Below, one piece after another: positions 10,335 to 19,223 of a stretch of 64,000 nt of DNA. Origin of the DNA: Sulfurospirillum cavolei. Lineage in GTDB: Bacteria > Campylobacterota > Campylobacteria > Campylobacterales > Sulfurospirillaceae. How positions within the stretch are numbered: the first letter of the stretch is position 1; each line of letters begins with the position of its first letter. The stretch is taken from positions 248,001 to 312,000 of the forward strand of contig NZ_AP014724.1 of the NCBI RefSeq assembly GCF_001548055.1, written 5' to 3'. The position numbers and the translations under genes are program-made. The notes beneath the pieces are model-generated. The model did no database searches. It saw only the letters and a list, made by a program, of their open reading frames with translations, and had not been told where the DNA came from.

Positions 10335-10368
10335 TCACGTTTGCCTTAAAAGTAACGGCTAATTAAGG

Positions 10369-10374
10369 TATAAT
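10369..10374 (+). promoter_or_regulatory. -10 element for the AspT/YidE-like transporter
   Basis: TATAAT lies 30 bp upstream of the transporter ATG, in the short gap after the AhpD-like gene. Confidence 0.45.
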
Positions 10375-10404
10375 ACGCCTAATTCTTTTAAGGCATTTTT
10401 ATTT

Positions 10405-11988
10405 ATGATCAATAACGAAATTTTCTATCTTTTTGCCATTATCTCCGTCGGTTATATCTTAGGCAACGTCAAAATCAAAGGTTTTTCACTCGATGTGACC
10501 GCGATGCTTATCGTAGCACTCATCGCGGGGCATTACGGTATGGTTATTTCCGATGCGTTTCAGTATTTCGGTTTGGCGATTTTTATCTATGCGGTCGGGC
10601 TACAATCCGGTCCCGGTTTTTTTGACACGATCAAACACGAAGGTCTCAAACTCAATCTTTTAGCGGCACTTTTGCTCGTTGTTTTGTTTGTGATTATCTT
10701 CGCTACCGGACATTTTTTGCATATGCCCAAAACCATTATCGACGGTATTTTTACCGGTGCGTTGACTTCCGTTCCGGCATTGGCGGCGGCTTTGGAGATC
10801 AAGCATACGCCCGCAACGTCGGTTATGTTTGGTTTGGTGTACCCTTTCGGTATCGTCGCGACTGTTTTGTTTATACGCCTTTTGCCCGTTTTTTTCCGCG
10901 TTGATTTGCAAAAAGAGGTTGAAGCGTACGAAGCGGCGCAAAAGAGCCGGTTTCCCGATATTTTGACACGCAACTTTCGCATCACGAACGAAAATTTTAA
11001 AACCACGCAAATTAAAAAATCGCAAATCGAAGCCATGACTTCCACGGTGATCGAACGCATGAGCACCGAGAAAATCGATAGCACCGAAGACGACGACATT
11101 TTGCTTCGCTACGGCGACGTCATTCGCGTCTGCGGAACGGAAGAACAGCTTGGCAACCTTAGCATCGTTCTGGGAGAGAGTATCGGCGAAGAGCATGTTT
11201 TTGACGACAATATGATCGTTTTACGGCTTTTAACGACGTCCAAAGAGATCATCGGTAAAAAAATCGGTACGGTCAAAGAGCTTAAATCGCTTCGCGCGGT
11301 TATTACGAAGGTTCGACGTGCGGGTATCGACATCGCGGCTTATCCGAATTTGACGTTGCGCTTGGGTGATAAACTCCATGTCGTCGCTCCCGAGATGTAC
11401 GCCGAAAAAGTAACGAAAATCATCGGTAACGACCTTTTAAAATACCCCGCGGCAGACTTTTTACCGATAGCCCTCGGCGTCGTCGTCGGCATTCTTTTGG
11501 GAAGCGTTCCGCTTGCGTTACCGTTTGTCGGAACGATTAAGCTCAGTTTCGTGGGCGGCATTTTGATTTCGGCATTGGTGCTCGGACGACTCGGGCGCGT
11601 CGGACCGATCGTGTGGAATCTCTCGCCGCACTCGACGTCGCTTTTGAAAACCTTGGGACAGTTGATCTTTATGGCAACGCTCGGTACGAATGCGGGTAAA
11701 TACTTGGTCGAGTCTTTAGAAAATAACGGGTTTATCCCTATTTTGGTCGCATTGGGCGCATTGTTGGTCGCGCTTGCCGTGGTTGCGTTGATTTGCCGTG
11801 CGATTTTTAAAATGAACTTTATCGATATTTTGGGACTTCTCTCCGGAGCGATGACCTCGACGCCGACCTTAACGATGGCGAACAACATTACCAAAACCGA
11901 TTATCCCTCCATCGCATATGCCGCCGTCTATCCTTTAGGGCTGGTCTTGGTTATCGTCTTGGCGCAATTGGGTATGAAGATGATGTAA
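10405..11988 (+). CDS. AspT/YidE/YbjL-family transporter with RCK_C domains
   Basis: At 527 residues it has about five hydrophobic segments in each half and a hydrophilic centre (about residues 175-345). The centre holds two TrkA-C/RCK_C-like domains; LRYGDVIRVCGTEEQL and LRLGDKLHVVAPEMYAEK are their typical ends. Both membrane halves carry the duplicated signature around GIFTGALTSVPALAAAL and LGLLSGAMTSTPTLTMA. AspT is an aspartate:alanine antiporter; YidE/YbjL substrates are unknown. The substrate here cannot be told from sequence. Confidence 0.87.
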   Translation: MINNEIFYLFAIISVGYILGNVKIKGFSLDVTAMLIVALIAGHYGMVISDAFQYFGLAIFIYAVGLQSGPGFFDTIKHEGLKLNLLAALLLVVLFVIIFATGHFLHMPKTIIDGIFTGALTSVPALAAALEIKHTPATSVMFGLVYPFGIVATVLFIRLLPVFFRVDLQKEVEAYEAAQKSRFPDILTRNFRITNENFKTTQIKKSQIEAMTSTVIERMSTEKIDSTEDDDILLRYGDVIRVCGTEEQLGNLSIVLGESIGEEHVFDDNMIVLRLLTTSKEIIGKKIGTVKELKSLRAVITKVRRAGIDIAAYPNLTLRLGDKLHVVAPEMYAEKVTKIIGNDLLKYPAADFLPIALGVVVGILLGSVPLALPFVGTIKLSFVGGILISALVLGRLGRVGPIVWNLSPHSTSLLKTLGQLIFMATLGTNAGKYLVESLENNGFIPILVALGALLVALAVVALICRAIFKMNFIDILGLLSGAMTSTPTLTMANNITKTDYPSIAYAAVYPLGLVLVIVLAQLGMKMM

Positions 11989-11989
11989 C

Positions 11990-12466
11990 ATGCAGATGAA
12001 CGTCCTCACGCACAACCATTGGCTCAACCACTATGTTTTAAACAAAGAATTGAGTCTGCTTGCAGGGATTTCATCGAACGCTTATCGTTATTGGAAAGGC
12101 GTGGAAGCGGCAAAATTCGACGATGCTCGGGTTGTTTTTTTACGTAAAGAGAGCATCTTGCCCAAATATCGATCTATCGTTGCCAAATGTACCGATCTTA
12201 GCGGTATGGTGCAATCTCAAGCCTTTTGCAAATACACGGGGCTAGCTCCCTCACACCTTATCGAAGGCAACAACTCTTGCATCTACAAAGCACTCAATAT
12301 CATCGACGTTTGCGATATTAAATTCGTCAATCTCAAAAAATTTTACGATGATTTGAACTTGGATTACGGCTACCACATTTATATCGAAAAATGCCGCTAT
12401 TTCGGACCCTCGCCCTTGGAAAAAAAGATTCAGCTTAGTAGTGGAATTTGTGTAGGATACTATTAA
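11990..12466 (+). CDS. Conserved hypothetical protein
   Basis: This is a 158-residue soluble protein I do not recognise. An early segment, LSLLAGISSNAYRYWKG, resembles a DNA-binding helix-turn-helix, but the rest (six cysteines, no membrane segment) matches nothing I know. It starts one base after the transporter's stop codon, so the two are probably co-transcribed. An alternative start two codons later is possible. Confidence 0.6.
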   Translation: MQMNVLTHNHWLNHYVLNKELSLLAGISSNAYRYWKGVEAAKFDDARVVFLRKESILPKYRSIVAKCTDLSGMVQSQAFCKYTGLAPSHLIEGNNSCIYKALNIIDVCDIKFVNLKKFYDDLNLDYGYHIYIEKCRYFGPSPLEKKIQLSSGICVGYY

Positions 12467-12497
12467 GGATGTAACGCAAAAATCACGTTGCTTGCGT

Positions 12498-12503
12498 TAT
12501 AAT
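12498..12503 (+). promoter_or_regulatory. -10 element for the chemoreceptor gene
   Basis: TATAAT lies 30 bp before the ATG of the chemoreceptor, whose ribosome site is AAGGGG/AAGG. Confidence 0.45.
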
Positions 12504-12533
12504 ACCACTCGATAAAACGCAAAAGGGGCAAGG

Positions 12534-13610
12534 ATGTTTGGTTCAAAACGAATCGCAGAGCTGGAAAGCGAAAACCAACGCTTAAAACAAGAACTTCAAA
12601 CCGCACGTCAAGAGGTTGAAACGTACCGTCTTGCACAACACGATCTTCAAACGACGTCGCTTAACGAGTCGGTAGACACGAGCAAAGAAGAGCTTCTTTC
12701 TATTTTACTCGGAAGTTACGAAGACGGTATGAATTTTTTACAAAATACCATTGAAGAAAGCCTGACGATGCTCGGCGAAATCAACACGCTGAACGATGCT
12801 TCGATGCTCGGCGGTCAAAACGTCGAGAAACAAACCCAAGAGATTTTAACGTCGATGGAAAAAATCCAACTTCTCACGCAAAACTTTACGCGTGACGTGG
12901 AAAATCTCTCAAGTAGCGTTTCGGCGATTAGCGATATTATCAATTTGATTAAAGATATTTCCGATCAAACCAATCTTCTTGCACTCAATGCCGCGATCGA
13001 AGCCGCACGGGCGGGAGAACACGGACGCGGATTTGCCGTCGTTGCCGATGAGGTACGAAAACTGGCGGAGCGCACGCAAAAAGCGACTTTGGAAGTCGAG
13101 TCGAATATCAGCATTTTGAAACAAAACACCAACTCTATGGCAGATACGAGTGAAACGTTCCAAACCGAATCACGCGCTTCTATGGCGATTTTGGATAAAT
13201 TTTCCGTCGAAATTCAAACGGTGCTTTCCAATTCGACGAGCATTACCAATAAATGCGACAACGTCACCAACGAAATTTCCGTCAGTAACGGTAAAATCGA
13301 CCATATTTTACTCAAACTCAGAGGCTACAATGCCGCATTAAAGCGTCAAAATACCGACATTATGGGACACACGTCATGCCGCTTCGGCAAATGGTTTACA
13401 AACGTGCAACAGTTACTCAATACCAACATCGTTCATGAAGTGGGCGATCACCATATGCGTGTACACGAAGGGCTTAAAAAAGCCGTTGAAATTTTTGCGA
13501 CAAAAAACAGTACGTCCGAGGGTATCGAAGCGTTTAAAGCAGTTGAAAAATCAAGTAAAATCGGCTTTGAAAAACTCATTGAAGCGTTTAAGGCGATTCG
13601 TAAATCGTAA
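12534..13610 (+). CDS. Soluble methyl-accepting chemotaxis protein with CZB domain
   Basis: At 358 residues there is no membrane segment. Residues 1-40 form a coiled coil. The signalling hairpin tip is [37 protein letters not shown] near residues 145-185; pieces of this are diagnostic of receptors that bind CheA and CheW. The C-terminus holds a chemoreceptor zinc-binding (CZB) domain, with [10 protein letters not shown] and later His residues in [16 protein letters not shown] domains sense zinc or hypochlorous acid in other bacteria. It is monocistronic. Confidence 0.92.
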   Translation: MFGSKRIAELESENQRLKQELQTARQEVETYRLAQHDLQTTSLNESVDTSKEELLSILLGSYEDGMNFLQNTIEESLTMLGEINTLNDASMLGGQNVEKQTQEILTSMEKIQLLTQNFTRDVENLSSSVSAISDIINLIKDISDQTNLLALNAAIEAARAGEHGRGFAVVADEVRKLAERTQKATLEVESNISILKQNTNSMADTSETFQTESRASMAILDKFSVEIQTVLSNSTSITNKCDNVTNEISVSNGKIDHILLKLRGYNAALKRQNTDIMGHTSCRFGKWFTNVQQLLNTNIVHEVGDHHMRVHEGLKKAVEIFATKNSTSEGIEAFKAVEKSSKIGFEKLIEAFKAIRKS

Positions 13611-13616
13611 AAAAGA

Positions 13617-13652
13617 AGGATTAATGGCTTGACATGTCAAGCCATTAATCCT
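13617..13652. terminator. 36-bp perfect palindrome after the chemoreceptor gene
   Basis: The stretch is a perfect palindrome with an 18-bp arm centred on ACATGT. It starts 7 bp after the chemoreceptor stop codon. On the minus strand it is followed by a run of Ts (CTTCTTTTTTACG), while the plus strand has no T-tract after it. A terminator is likely, but a cruciform or binding site is also possible. Confidence 0.6.
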
Positions 13653-13695
13653 CAAATAAGCACAAAATCGTTATACTTCCAGTTCTTTCAAAAAT

Positions 13696-13783
13696 AGAGA
13701 GGTGTCCGAGCGGTTGAAGGAGCACGCCTGGAACGCGTGTGTGGGGCAACTCACCGAGGGTTCGAATCCCTTCCTCTCTGCCA
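13696..13783 (+). tRNA. tRNA-Ser (anticodon GGA)
   Basis: An 88-nt tRNA including an encoded CCA. The acceptor arms are AGAGAGG (13696-13702) and CCTCTCT, with discriminator G at 13780 and CCA at 13781-13783. The anticodon stem is CACGC/GCGTG with anticodon GGA at 13730-13732, and a long variable arm (GTGTGGGGCAACTCAC) marks it as type II. The T-loop is GGTTCGAATCC. Its 3' end is the integration site of the element that follows. Confidence 0.97.
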
Positions 13784-15253
13784 GTATATCCTCAAACCCC
13801 CATAAATAGCCACTTTCAAGAGATTTTAGATTTTAATAATTTAAAGTGTCCAACTTTTTGTCCAACACCTGTCCAACACAACACAAAATACCTTTATAAA
13901 AGAAATAATGTTTATTACTTTAGTAAGAAAATTCATAACATTCCTTACAAAATCTCTTTAAAAAGTAACAATTTAGAATATTGTATAATCCTAAGAGATA
14001 AAATTTTAAAGAATTTAAATATGCAAAAACAAGAAGAAACAATAGAAATTATTTTACAAAAATTACAAGAAAAACAAGAAAATTGCATAAAACTACAAGA
14101 TGAGATAAATTCATTACAAGAAGAAAAAGAAATAAAAAAAGAAAAATTGCAAGAGATACAAACACTTTTAATACGGGGGAAAAATGCAAAAGAAAAAAAA
14201 GAACTACTAATTAAAACATTAGATTTGGCTCAAGAAAATAAAACATTAAAAAAAGACTATCAACATGAAGCAGCAATTAATCAATTATCTCAAAAAATGG
14301 ATTTTTTGCTTAAAACAAATGAGTTAAAATTTATAAATTTTGAAACATTATATAATGAATTTTTGGAAAAGAAAAAAGCAGACGACGATGTGGGGATTGA
14401 AAGTTATCAAAGCTATCAAGGTACTTTTAATTTTACAAAAAAGTTTTTTGAAAATAAAAATTTAAATGAGTTAAATTACAAAAATCAAGATGATTTAAAA
14501 ATCTATTTGCAAAATACAGAAAGTGAAAGCAAGGGAAAACTATTAAGTAAAGTTACTTTAAATAATCACATTCAAACACTTTCAAGTTTTTTTCATTTTG
14601 GTGAAGATAGAGAGCTTTTAGACAAGAATTTTTTAAAAAATATCAAACAATTCAAAGAAGAAAAAGTTGAAAAAGACAACTTTACAGATGAACAACTTTT
14701 AAAAATTTTAGCAATAGATAAAGACAAATTTTATTCTTTTAATAAGCAAAGACAAAAAACATTTAACTACTACAATTTATTCAAAATTGCTATTTATAGT
14801 GGTTGTAGAATATCAGAAATTCTCAAACTAAAAAAAGAGAATGTAGAAACAGATAGATTTATTGTTAAAGATGCAAAAACAGAGAATGGTAATAGAACAG
14901 TTCCAATTCACCCACTTTTGAAAAAAAGGGATTTTACTGACTTGATAGATAATTTAAAAGTAAAATACAGAAATGAAAAAGAAGAAAAAGAAATAATAAA
15001 TTATCACACTAAAAATTCCAACAAAATTCTAAAAAAATTAGATATTAGTTTACTAGAAAAACAAACTTTTCACACTTTAAGGAGTACATTTATACAAAAG
15101 CTTGTAAATAAAGATATTAGTAAAAAAACATTGGTACAAATGATGGTGGGACATTCTATCCCAGATGAAGACAAATTAACATTACAAACATATGCAAAAA
15201 AAATCAATTTTGAAATTTATAAAGAATTGATGGAACAATTTGAATTAAAATAA
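13739..15253 (+). CDS. Tyrosine-type site-specific integrase
   Basis: A tyrosine recombinase of up to 504 residues. The N-terminal part (KYLYKRNNVYYFSKKIHN) looks like the arm-binding domain of element integrases, followed by a coiled coil. The catalytic domain shows the first Arg in YSGCRISEILKLK, the HTLRSTF box, and GHSIPDE...TYAKK with the nucleophile Tyr near the end. It should excise and integrate the element at tRNA-Ser. The true start is unclear. No ATG, GTG or TTG occurs in frame between the tRNA and the N-terminal domain. The GTG at 13739 given here lies inside the tRNA, so a non-standard start (for example CTG 13778 or ATT near 13823) is also possible. Confidence 0.85.
   Translation: MWGNSPRVRIPSSLPVYPQTPINSHFQEILDFNNLKCPTFCPTPVQHNTKYLYKRNNVYYFSKKIHNIPYKISLKSNNLEYCIILRDKILKNLNMQKQEETIEIILQKLQEKQENCIKLQDEINSLQEEKEIKKEKLQEIQTLLIRGKNAKEKKELLIKTLDLAQENKTLKKDYQHEAAINQLSQKMDFLLKTNELKFINFETLYNEFLEKKKADDDVGIESYQSYQGTFNFTKKFFENKNLNELNYKNQDDLKIYLQNTESESKGKLLSKVTLNNHIQTLSSFFHFGEDRELLDKNFLKNIKQFKEEKVEKDNFTDEQLLKILAIDKDKFYSFNKQRQKTFNYYNLFKIAIYSGCRISEILKLKKENVETDRFIVKDAKTENGNRTVPIHPLLKKRDFTDLIDNLKVKYRNEKEEKEIINYHTKNSNKILKKLDISLLEKQTFHTLRSTFIQKLVNKDISKKTLVQMMVGHSIPDEDKLTLQTYAKKINFEIYKELMEQFELK
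13768..13783 (+). repeat. attL: left attachment repeat inside tRNA-Ser
   Basis: The last 16 nt of the tRNA, CCCTTCCTCTCTGCCA, recur exactly at 19224-19239. This is the core left by site-specific integration into the tRNA 3' end; the tRNA stays intact on this side. Confidence 0.9.
13844..13866 (+). repeat. Left terminal repeat of the element (possible integrase arm site)
   Basis: A 23-nt stretch made of two GTCCAAC units (a third follows at 13871-13877). It matches 19106-19128 near the other end with one mismatch. Paired tandem repeats just inside both ends fit arm-type integrase binding sites; this is inference. Confidence 0.55.
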
Positions 15254-16190
15254 GTCAAATTTGAGCATTTTTTAGCCCTTAAATGGAATGATTTTGTAAA
15301 AATTGTATAAATGTAGGGATTTGCAAAAAACAATAGAAAAAGAGCTATTTAGAGTTGTAAAGTAGATTCTACTCTTATAACTAATTTTTGTATATAAAAT
15401 AATAACTATTTTATTATATAGTAATAATACTACTCTTTAAAACTACTCTCTATTAAACATATTAGTTATAAATTAGAATACCTTGTATTCTAATTTATAA
15501 CACAACTTGTTAGTATATTTACGCAGTAAATTACTAACAAGTTACACTATCCAATAAACTTTAAAATAGTTATTATTTTTATTAGTAGTACACTTAAGTA
15601 TATATAATATATAGTAGTTAGTAATAATATTCTTAGAAACTATCAAGTATTGAGAAATATACAACACTTAAAAACTTGTGCTTGACCACAAGTTTTTAAG
15701 ACCCTTTTGAAAAATGGGCGAAGCCCTTTCTCTTTAGAGCAAGAACAAAATAGGTATGTTGTAAACTTTAGATTTTCAAAATAAATGTTTCAAAAATATA
15801 ATGTACTAGAAGTTTCTTATATTTTTTACACATTCTTGTTTTGTTAGCTAGAACTTAAAATATAGTAAATATATGAGAAATATACAATATACTAAGAAAC
15901 TAATATACATTGAGAAATATATTTTCAAATAAGAATTTTTGAAATAAATATAGTTATTGTCAAGTCAGAATTATTACACGTATTAAAATTTGGGCTCAGC
16001 CCTAGGTGGTGGAGGGTACCTCTCAGCCCAAAAAAATTAGAGAGAAGTTAAGTTGAAGTATAATGCTCCCCCTGAATTCCCTGCACCCCCTCATTCAGAA
16101 AATGGGGTTTTTAGCCTAGTTTTTTTAAAACTGTACTTTGAGTGGGATTTCTTAAAAAAGTGTCTAAAAAGGGCTATAAAACCCCTTTAT
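15254..16190. other. AT-rich non-coding block with hairpins and iteron-like repeats
   Basis: About 940 bp with no credible gene. It holds three strong inverted repeats: 15465-15501 (perfect 16-bp arms), 15504-15543 (12-bp arms plus an inner stem) and 15667-15700 (14-bp arms, 6-nt loop). The motif TGAGAAATATA recurs at 15651, 15874 and 15911. Two of the copies are preceded by a similar AGAAACTA about 19 bp earlier (around 15635 and 15895). A short GC-richer patch with repeated GGGCT/AGCCC lies at 15990-16030. This could be an origin of replication or transfer, or a structured RNA. Confidence 0.5.
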
Positions 16191-16430
16191 TTACTTAATT
16201 TCAAGGTCGTTACCATCCCTCTCTCCTTTTTTTTCAATTTTTTCGTGTAGAGCTTGAAAAAGTTCAAGGTTAAACTTGTTTCTTTCTTCTTGGTCCATAG
16301 CTATTTTTTTAGCCAATTCTTTGGCTTCCTCAAAATCTTCTTCCTCTAGCATTTTTCTTTCTTTTAAAATTAAAAGGAAATCTTCGTCCAAGTTTTCCAA
16401 TATTTTAAAAAATAGTTTTATTAAAATCAT
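16191..16430 (-). CDS. Small charged protein of unknown function on the element
   Basis: This 79-residue, highly charged, probably helical protein begins MILIKLFFKILENLDEDF, and a strong AAGGAG ribosome site sits 7 bases before the ATG. It lies downstream of the relaxase on the same strand. Its size, charge and place would fit a mobilisation accessory protein, but I do not recognise it. Confidence 0.6.
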   Translation of the reverse strand: MILIKLFFKILENLDEDFLLILKERKMLEEEDFEEAKELAKKIAMDQEERNKFNLELFQALHEKIEKKGERDGNDLEIK

Positions 16431-16517
16431 AGTAACTCCTTAAATTAATTTAAACTTAATTATAACTTAAATTTTTATAAAATGCTATTTTTTCACAAAA
16501 TTTGTGAACTATGCTCT

Positions 16518-16538
16518 AAAGAGGGCTAGCCCCTCTTT
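16518..16538. terminator. Hairpin between the relaxase and the small charged ORF
   Basis: AAAGAGGG (16518-16525) pairs with CCCTCTTT (16531-16538) around a 5-nt loop, about 95 bp after the relaxase stop codon, and T/A-rich DNA follows on both sides. A GC-richer patch with a second small inverted repeat (AACC...GGTT, 16558-16573) lies beside it. Confidence 0.45.
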
Positions 16539-16633
16539 TAAACGGAGCGAGAGCGACAACCAGCGAAGCGGTTATATATACAATCACAAATAACTCAAGA
16601 AAGAATGATAATATCATCCTAATTTGCGTTATT

Positions 16634-17758
16634 TTATCTATCTATATTTTTGTTTTTTGAGCTCATTTTTGAGGCTTGTAATTGATTATTTAAATTGGCA
16701 ATAATTGTATTTTGTTCAGATAATTTTTTATTCAAATTCTCATTTTCTTGTTTCTCAATTTTTAGTTCTTGTCTCAAAATATTGTTTGCAGCTTCACCCC
16801 TTTTCACATCATTTTTTAAGTTTTCATTTTCTTCATTTATATCATTATTTTCAAATTTTTCTAGCAATTTTATAGCTTCTTTTTTAATTTCTAATAACTC
16901 CAAATTTTCTTTTTTTAACATATCAATTTGTAATTTTTGTTCATCAAATTTTTTAATTTTCTCTTTGTCACTTTTGGGTACAAGGTCAAATTTTAGGGCT
17001 TTTAAGACCTCTTTTTTAATGTTTTGTTTTAGAAGATTGGTATCTAATTTATTGCTAAAAATGCCTTTTTCTGTAGAGCTATGAATAACATTTTTTACAC
17101 TAGTATCTAAATAATTATTTATATCTTTTATTACTTCTTTCTTACTTGAAATATAATATTTTCTCTCAAGGTGGTCCTTCCCCTTGACCTCTTTTTTTTC
17201 ACCCCTCACAAAATCAAGACCACATTTTTTAAAGCATTCTGCAGCCAAATCTTGAAACTTTGCAAAATCATCTTTTTTGAGAGTTCTTAATACACTTTTT
17301 TCTTTTTCAAAATCAAAATTATAAAAGCATAAGTGGGCATGAAAATTGTGTATATTGTCTGCCCCATTTTTATACCCCTCATCACCATGGAAAGCATAGA
17401 AAATATTGGTAAAACCATACCTTTTTGATATTTCTTCCATTGTCATTTTTAAGGCATTATTTAATTTTTCATAACCATCTTTTTCTTTTAAAATTTTTTC
17501 TGTTTCTTCCCTTGACAATGCACATACAAATTCCACAATAGTGTTTTCTTTTGCTTGTGCTTTTGTGTTTTTTTTAGCCAAAATGTGGGCTTTTTGGCTA
17601 GATAAATCTTCAAATTTTTCAAATTCATAGTTAAAATTTTTGTAATTTGAATATTGAAGCTTGTAAGTTACATTACTTATTCTAAAGTCGTGTTCATAAA
17701 TGTGTTTGTAGTCATTTGATTTGTAGTATTTTGCGTGTAGTGAAATGTAGTTGCTCAT
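16634..17758 (-). CDS. MobV-like relaxase / mobilization protein
   Basis: A 374-residue protein. The segment FHGDEG (about residue 123) followed by NIHNFHAHLCFYNFD (about 135) matches the spacing of the HxDE...HxH metal-binding core of MobV/Pre-type relaxases, which nick one strand at oriT and stay bound to it. A long coiled coil fills residues 270-365, as in other Mob proteins. Because the HUH-like motif is the only recognisable part, the family call is tentative. The nick site would be expected near the gene, possibly in 17759-17906. Confidence 0.7.
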   Translation of the reverse strand: MSNYISLHAKYYKSNDYKHIYEHDFRISNVTYKLQYSNYKNFNYEFEKFEDLSSQKAHILAKKNTKAQAKENTIVEFVCALSREETEKILKEKDGYEKLNNALKMTMEEISKRYGFTNIFYAFHGDEGYKNGADNIHNFHAHLCFYNFDFEKEKSVLRTLKKDDFAKFQDLAAECFKKCGLDFVRGEKKEVKGKDHLERKYYISSKKEVIKDINNYLDTSVKNVIHSSTEKGIFSNKLDTNLLKQNIKKEVLKALKFDLVPKSDKEKIKKFDEQKLQIDMLKKENLELLEIKKEAIKLLEKFENNDINEENENLKNDVKRGEAANNILRQELKIEKQENENLNKKLSEQNTIIANLNNQLQASKMSSKNKNIDR

Positions 17759-17906
17759 ATAAATCCTTTTTAGTTATATGAGCTTAATTAGTTGTTTTTA
17801 AATTTTTTTATGAGTTTATTGGTTTTATTGTTTAGCATACTTAGCACCCCACAAGGGGGATGCGTATGCAAGGGTTACACCCTTAACCCCTTTTAACTAT
17901 GTAGAA
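17759..17906. other. Non-coding gap upstream of the relaxase: candidate oriT region
   Basis: 148 bp between divergent-style features with a CACCCC-acaa-GGGG hairpin (17846-17858). It also has a stretch (17864-17896, containing AAGGGTTACACCC) that recurs imperfectly at 18579-18610. Short hairpins next to a relaxase gene are typical of transfer origins. No nick consensus was recognised. Confidence 0.35.
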
Positions 17907-18356
17907 TTATTTATATTTTACTGCTGTACCTGTATAAAAATACTTTACATTTGAATTAACAGTTTTATCATTTTTATTAAATACATTTGTCTCAGTATAA
18001 ACATTTGTAGAAGTAACTAATTGAAAATTCACAATTGCATTTGCATCCATTTCTTGAGCTTGTTCCAGACATTTAACAATAGCTATATGTTGATTATTTG
18101 CTGAACCCTCAACCATACCCAATGCAATATAATTTCTTCCAATGTCAGATGTATTAAAAAGTGGGATTTTTTTAGATAGTTCATTTCTTCTTGCTTTTGC
18201 ATTTGAAATATCAATTGCTTGTGATACAATTGAAACTATCCATAGAAGTACACCACCTAGTATAATTTGAAGAACTATTGGTATCTTATCAAAATAACCA
18301 AAATAACCAAGAGCAGCATATGCCAAAACTAAAACTATCATACTGTTTATAATCAT
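17907..18356 (-). CDS. Small membrane protein with a C-terminal YbjQ-like domain
   Basis: This 149-residue protein has two N-terminal membrane segments (about residues 4-20 and 26-45) and then a soluble domain. That domain, with the pattern EQAQEMDANAIVNFQ and a final GTAVKY strand, resembles the YbjQ/UPF0145-type fold. Function unknown. It is cargo of the mobile element and very AT-rich. Confidence 0.65.
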   Translation of the reverse strand: MIINSMIVLVLAYAALGYFGYFDKIPIVLQIILGGVLLWIVSIVSQAIDISNAKARRNELSKKIPLFNTSDIGRNYIALGMVEGSANNQHIAIVKCLEQAQEMDANAIVNFQLVTSTNVYTETNVFNKNDKTVNSNVKYFYTGTAVKYK

Positions 18357-18450
18357 GTATCTTCCTCTTTTAATTTCTATAAAATATTAACTTAAAATTA
18401 TTATTATTTCAATAGTATTAAATATTCATTAATTGTGGGTAAAATAGGCT

Positions 18451-18612
18451 ATGTCAATTTTAAAAAAACAAGGAATAAACTATGAAGAAAAAGAACTAAA
18501 AAAGCTAGTAAATAGCTTACTTATAGGAGTTTTGAAGAATTTAGAAAAAAGTTTAAAAGTGGCGGGTAGAAGTAGTGAGTATGTAAGGGTTACACCCCCT
18601 AATTCCTTTTGA
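18451..18612 (+). CDS. Possible small ORF on the element
   Basis: 53 codons from ATG 18451 (MSILKKQGINYEEKELKKLV...), lysine-rich and helical in character, with amino-acid use plausible for a real protein. The ribosome site is weak (AGG very close to the ATG). Its 3' end coincides with the second copy of the AAGGGTTACACCC repeat. Existence uncertain. Confidence 0.35.
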   Translation: MSILKKQGINYEEKELKKLVNSLLIGVLKNLEKSLKVAGRSSEYVRVTPPNSF

Positions 18613-18632
18613 GGTTGAAGATGAAAAATGCT

Positions 18633-19028
18633 TTATCCTCTTGCTACTATTGCATTATCTAGGTTAGTTTTGATAATATCAAAAAACTCTTTATTAAAAG
18701 TTGTAAGAGCCTCACTTTCACCACTTGATGTTTGAAGAATTAAAATATATTTAGTTCTTTTTTTATAAAAAAATTTTGCTATTAAGGCAAGAACAATCCC
18801 TAATATTAAAAAATTTATTAAAGTTGCTAGTTTTGTCAAAATCAAACCAATCATAGATATGAGGAAAATAAATAAAATTAAAGTTCTAACAAAATCACTA
18901 TTAGTTACTATAAAAGAAGATGCTTTTATACTTGTAATACCATTCAATAAATATGTTTGATTTCCATTTATAAATCTTATATTAGTTATTTTAAAATGAC
19001 CATTATCAAAAAATACCTTTTCTTCCAT
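18633..19028 (-). CDS. Small membrane protein, DUF6232-like
   Basis: This 131-residue protein begins with a beta-rich segment (VFFDNGHFKITNIRF...TYLLNGITSI), then two membrane helices (about residues 48-85), and ends in a soluble tail with TFNKEFFDIIKTNLDNAI. The layout resembles DUF6232 proteins. That match is from memory of the pattern, and function is unknown. Last gene before the right end of the element. Confidence 0.6.
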   Translation of the reverse strand: MEEKVFFDNGHFKITNIRFINGNQTYLLNGITSIKASSFIVTNSDFVRTLILFIFLISMIGLILTKLATLINFLILGIVLALIAKFFYKKRTKYILILQTSSGESEALTTFNKEFFDIIKTNLDNAIVARG

Positions 19029-19105
19029 AAATTACCTCTAATAATTTTAGATTGTATTGTACTACAAAATGAATAGAACTTAAATTTCTTTTCAATGAAA
19101 ATTTT

Positions 19106-19128
19106 AAGTGTCCAACTATTTGTCCAAC
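19106..19128 (+). repeat. Right terminal repeat of the element
   Basis: Matches 13844-13866 with one mismatch (two GTCCAAC units), 96 bp inside attR. Confidence 0.55.
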
Positions 19129-19223
19129 ATTTTTATGTTATAATTTAATCAAAAAAGGAATAAGATGTTAGCAAATCCCCCAATTAAGGGGTTTTGTGGA
19201 TATAATAAATTTTGGCAAATTTT

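Noticed and set aside
13617-13652. CRISPR repeat or array
   Set aside because: A single palindrome with no regularly spaced copies; no CRISPR array or cas gene was found in the window.
15360-15460. Phage or rRNA-like fragment in the AT-rich block
   Set aside because: Only low-complexity AT-rich DNA is visible; no coding or structural RNA signature.
16053-16250. 65-codon plus-strand frame at the right end of the element's non-coding block
   Set aside because: Phe/Leu/Pro-rich composition, no good ribosome site, and it overlaps the antisense of the better-supported 79-residue gene.
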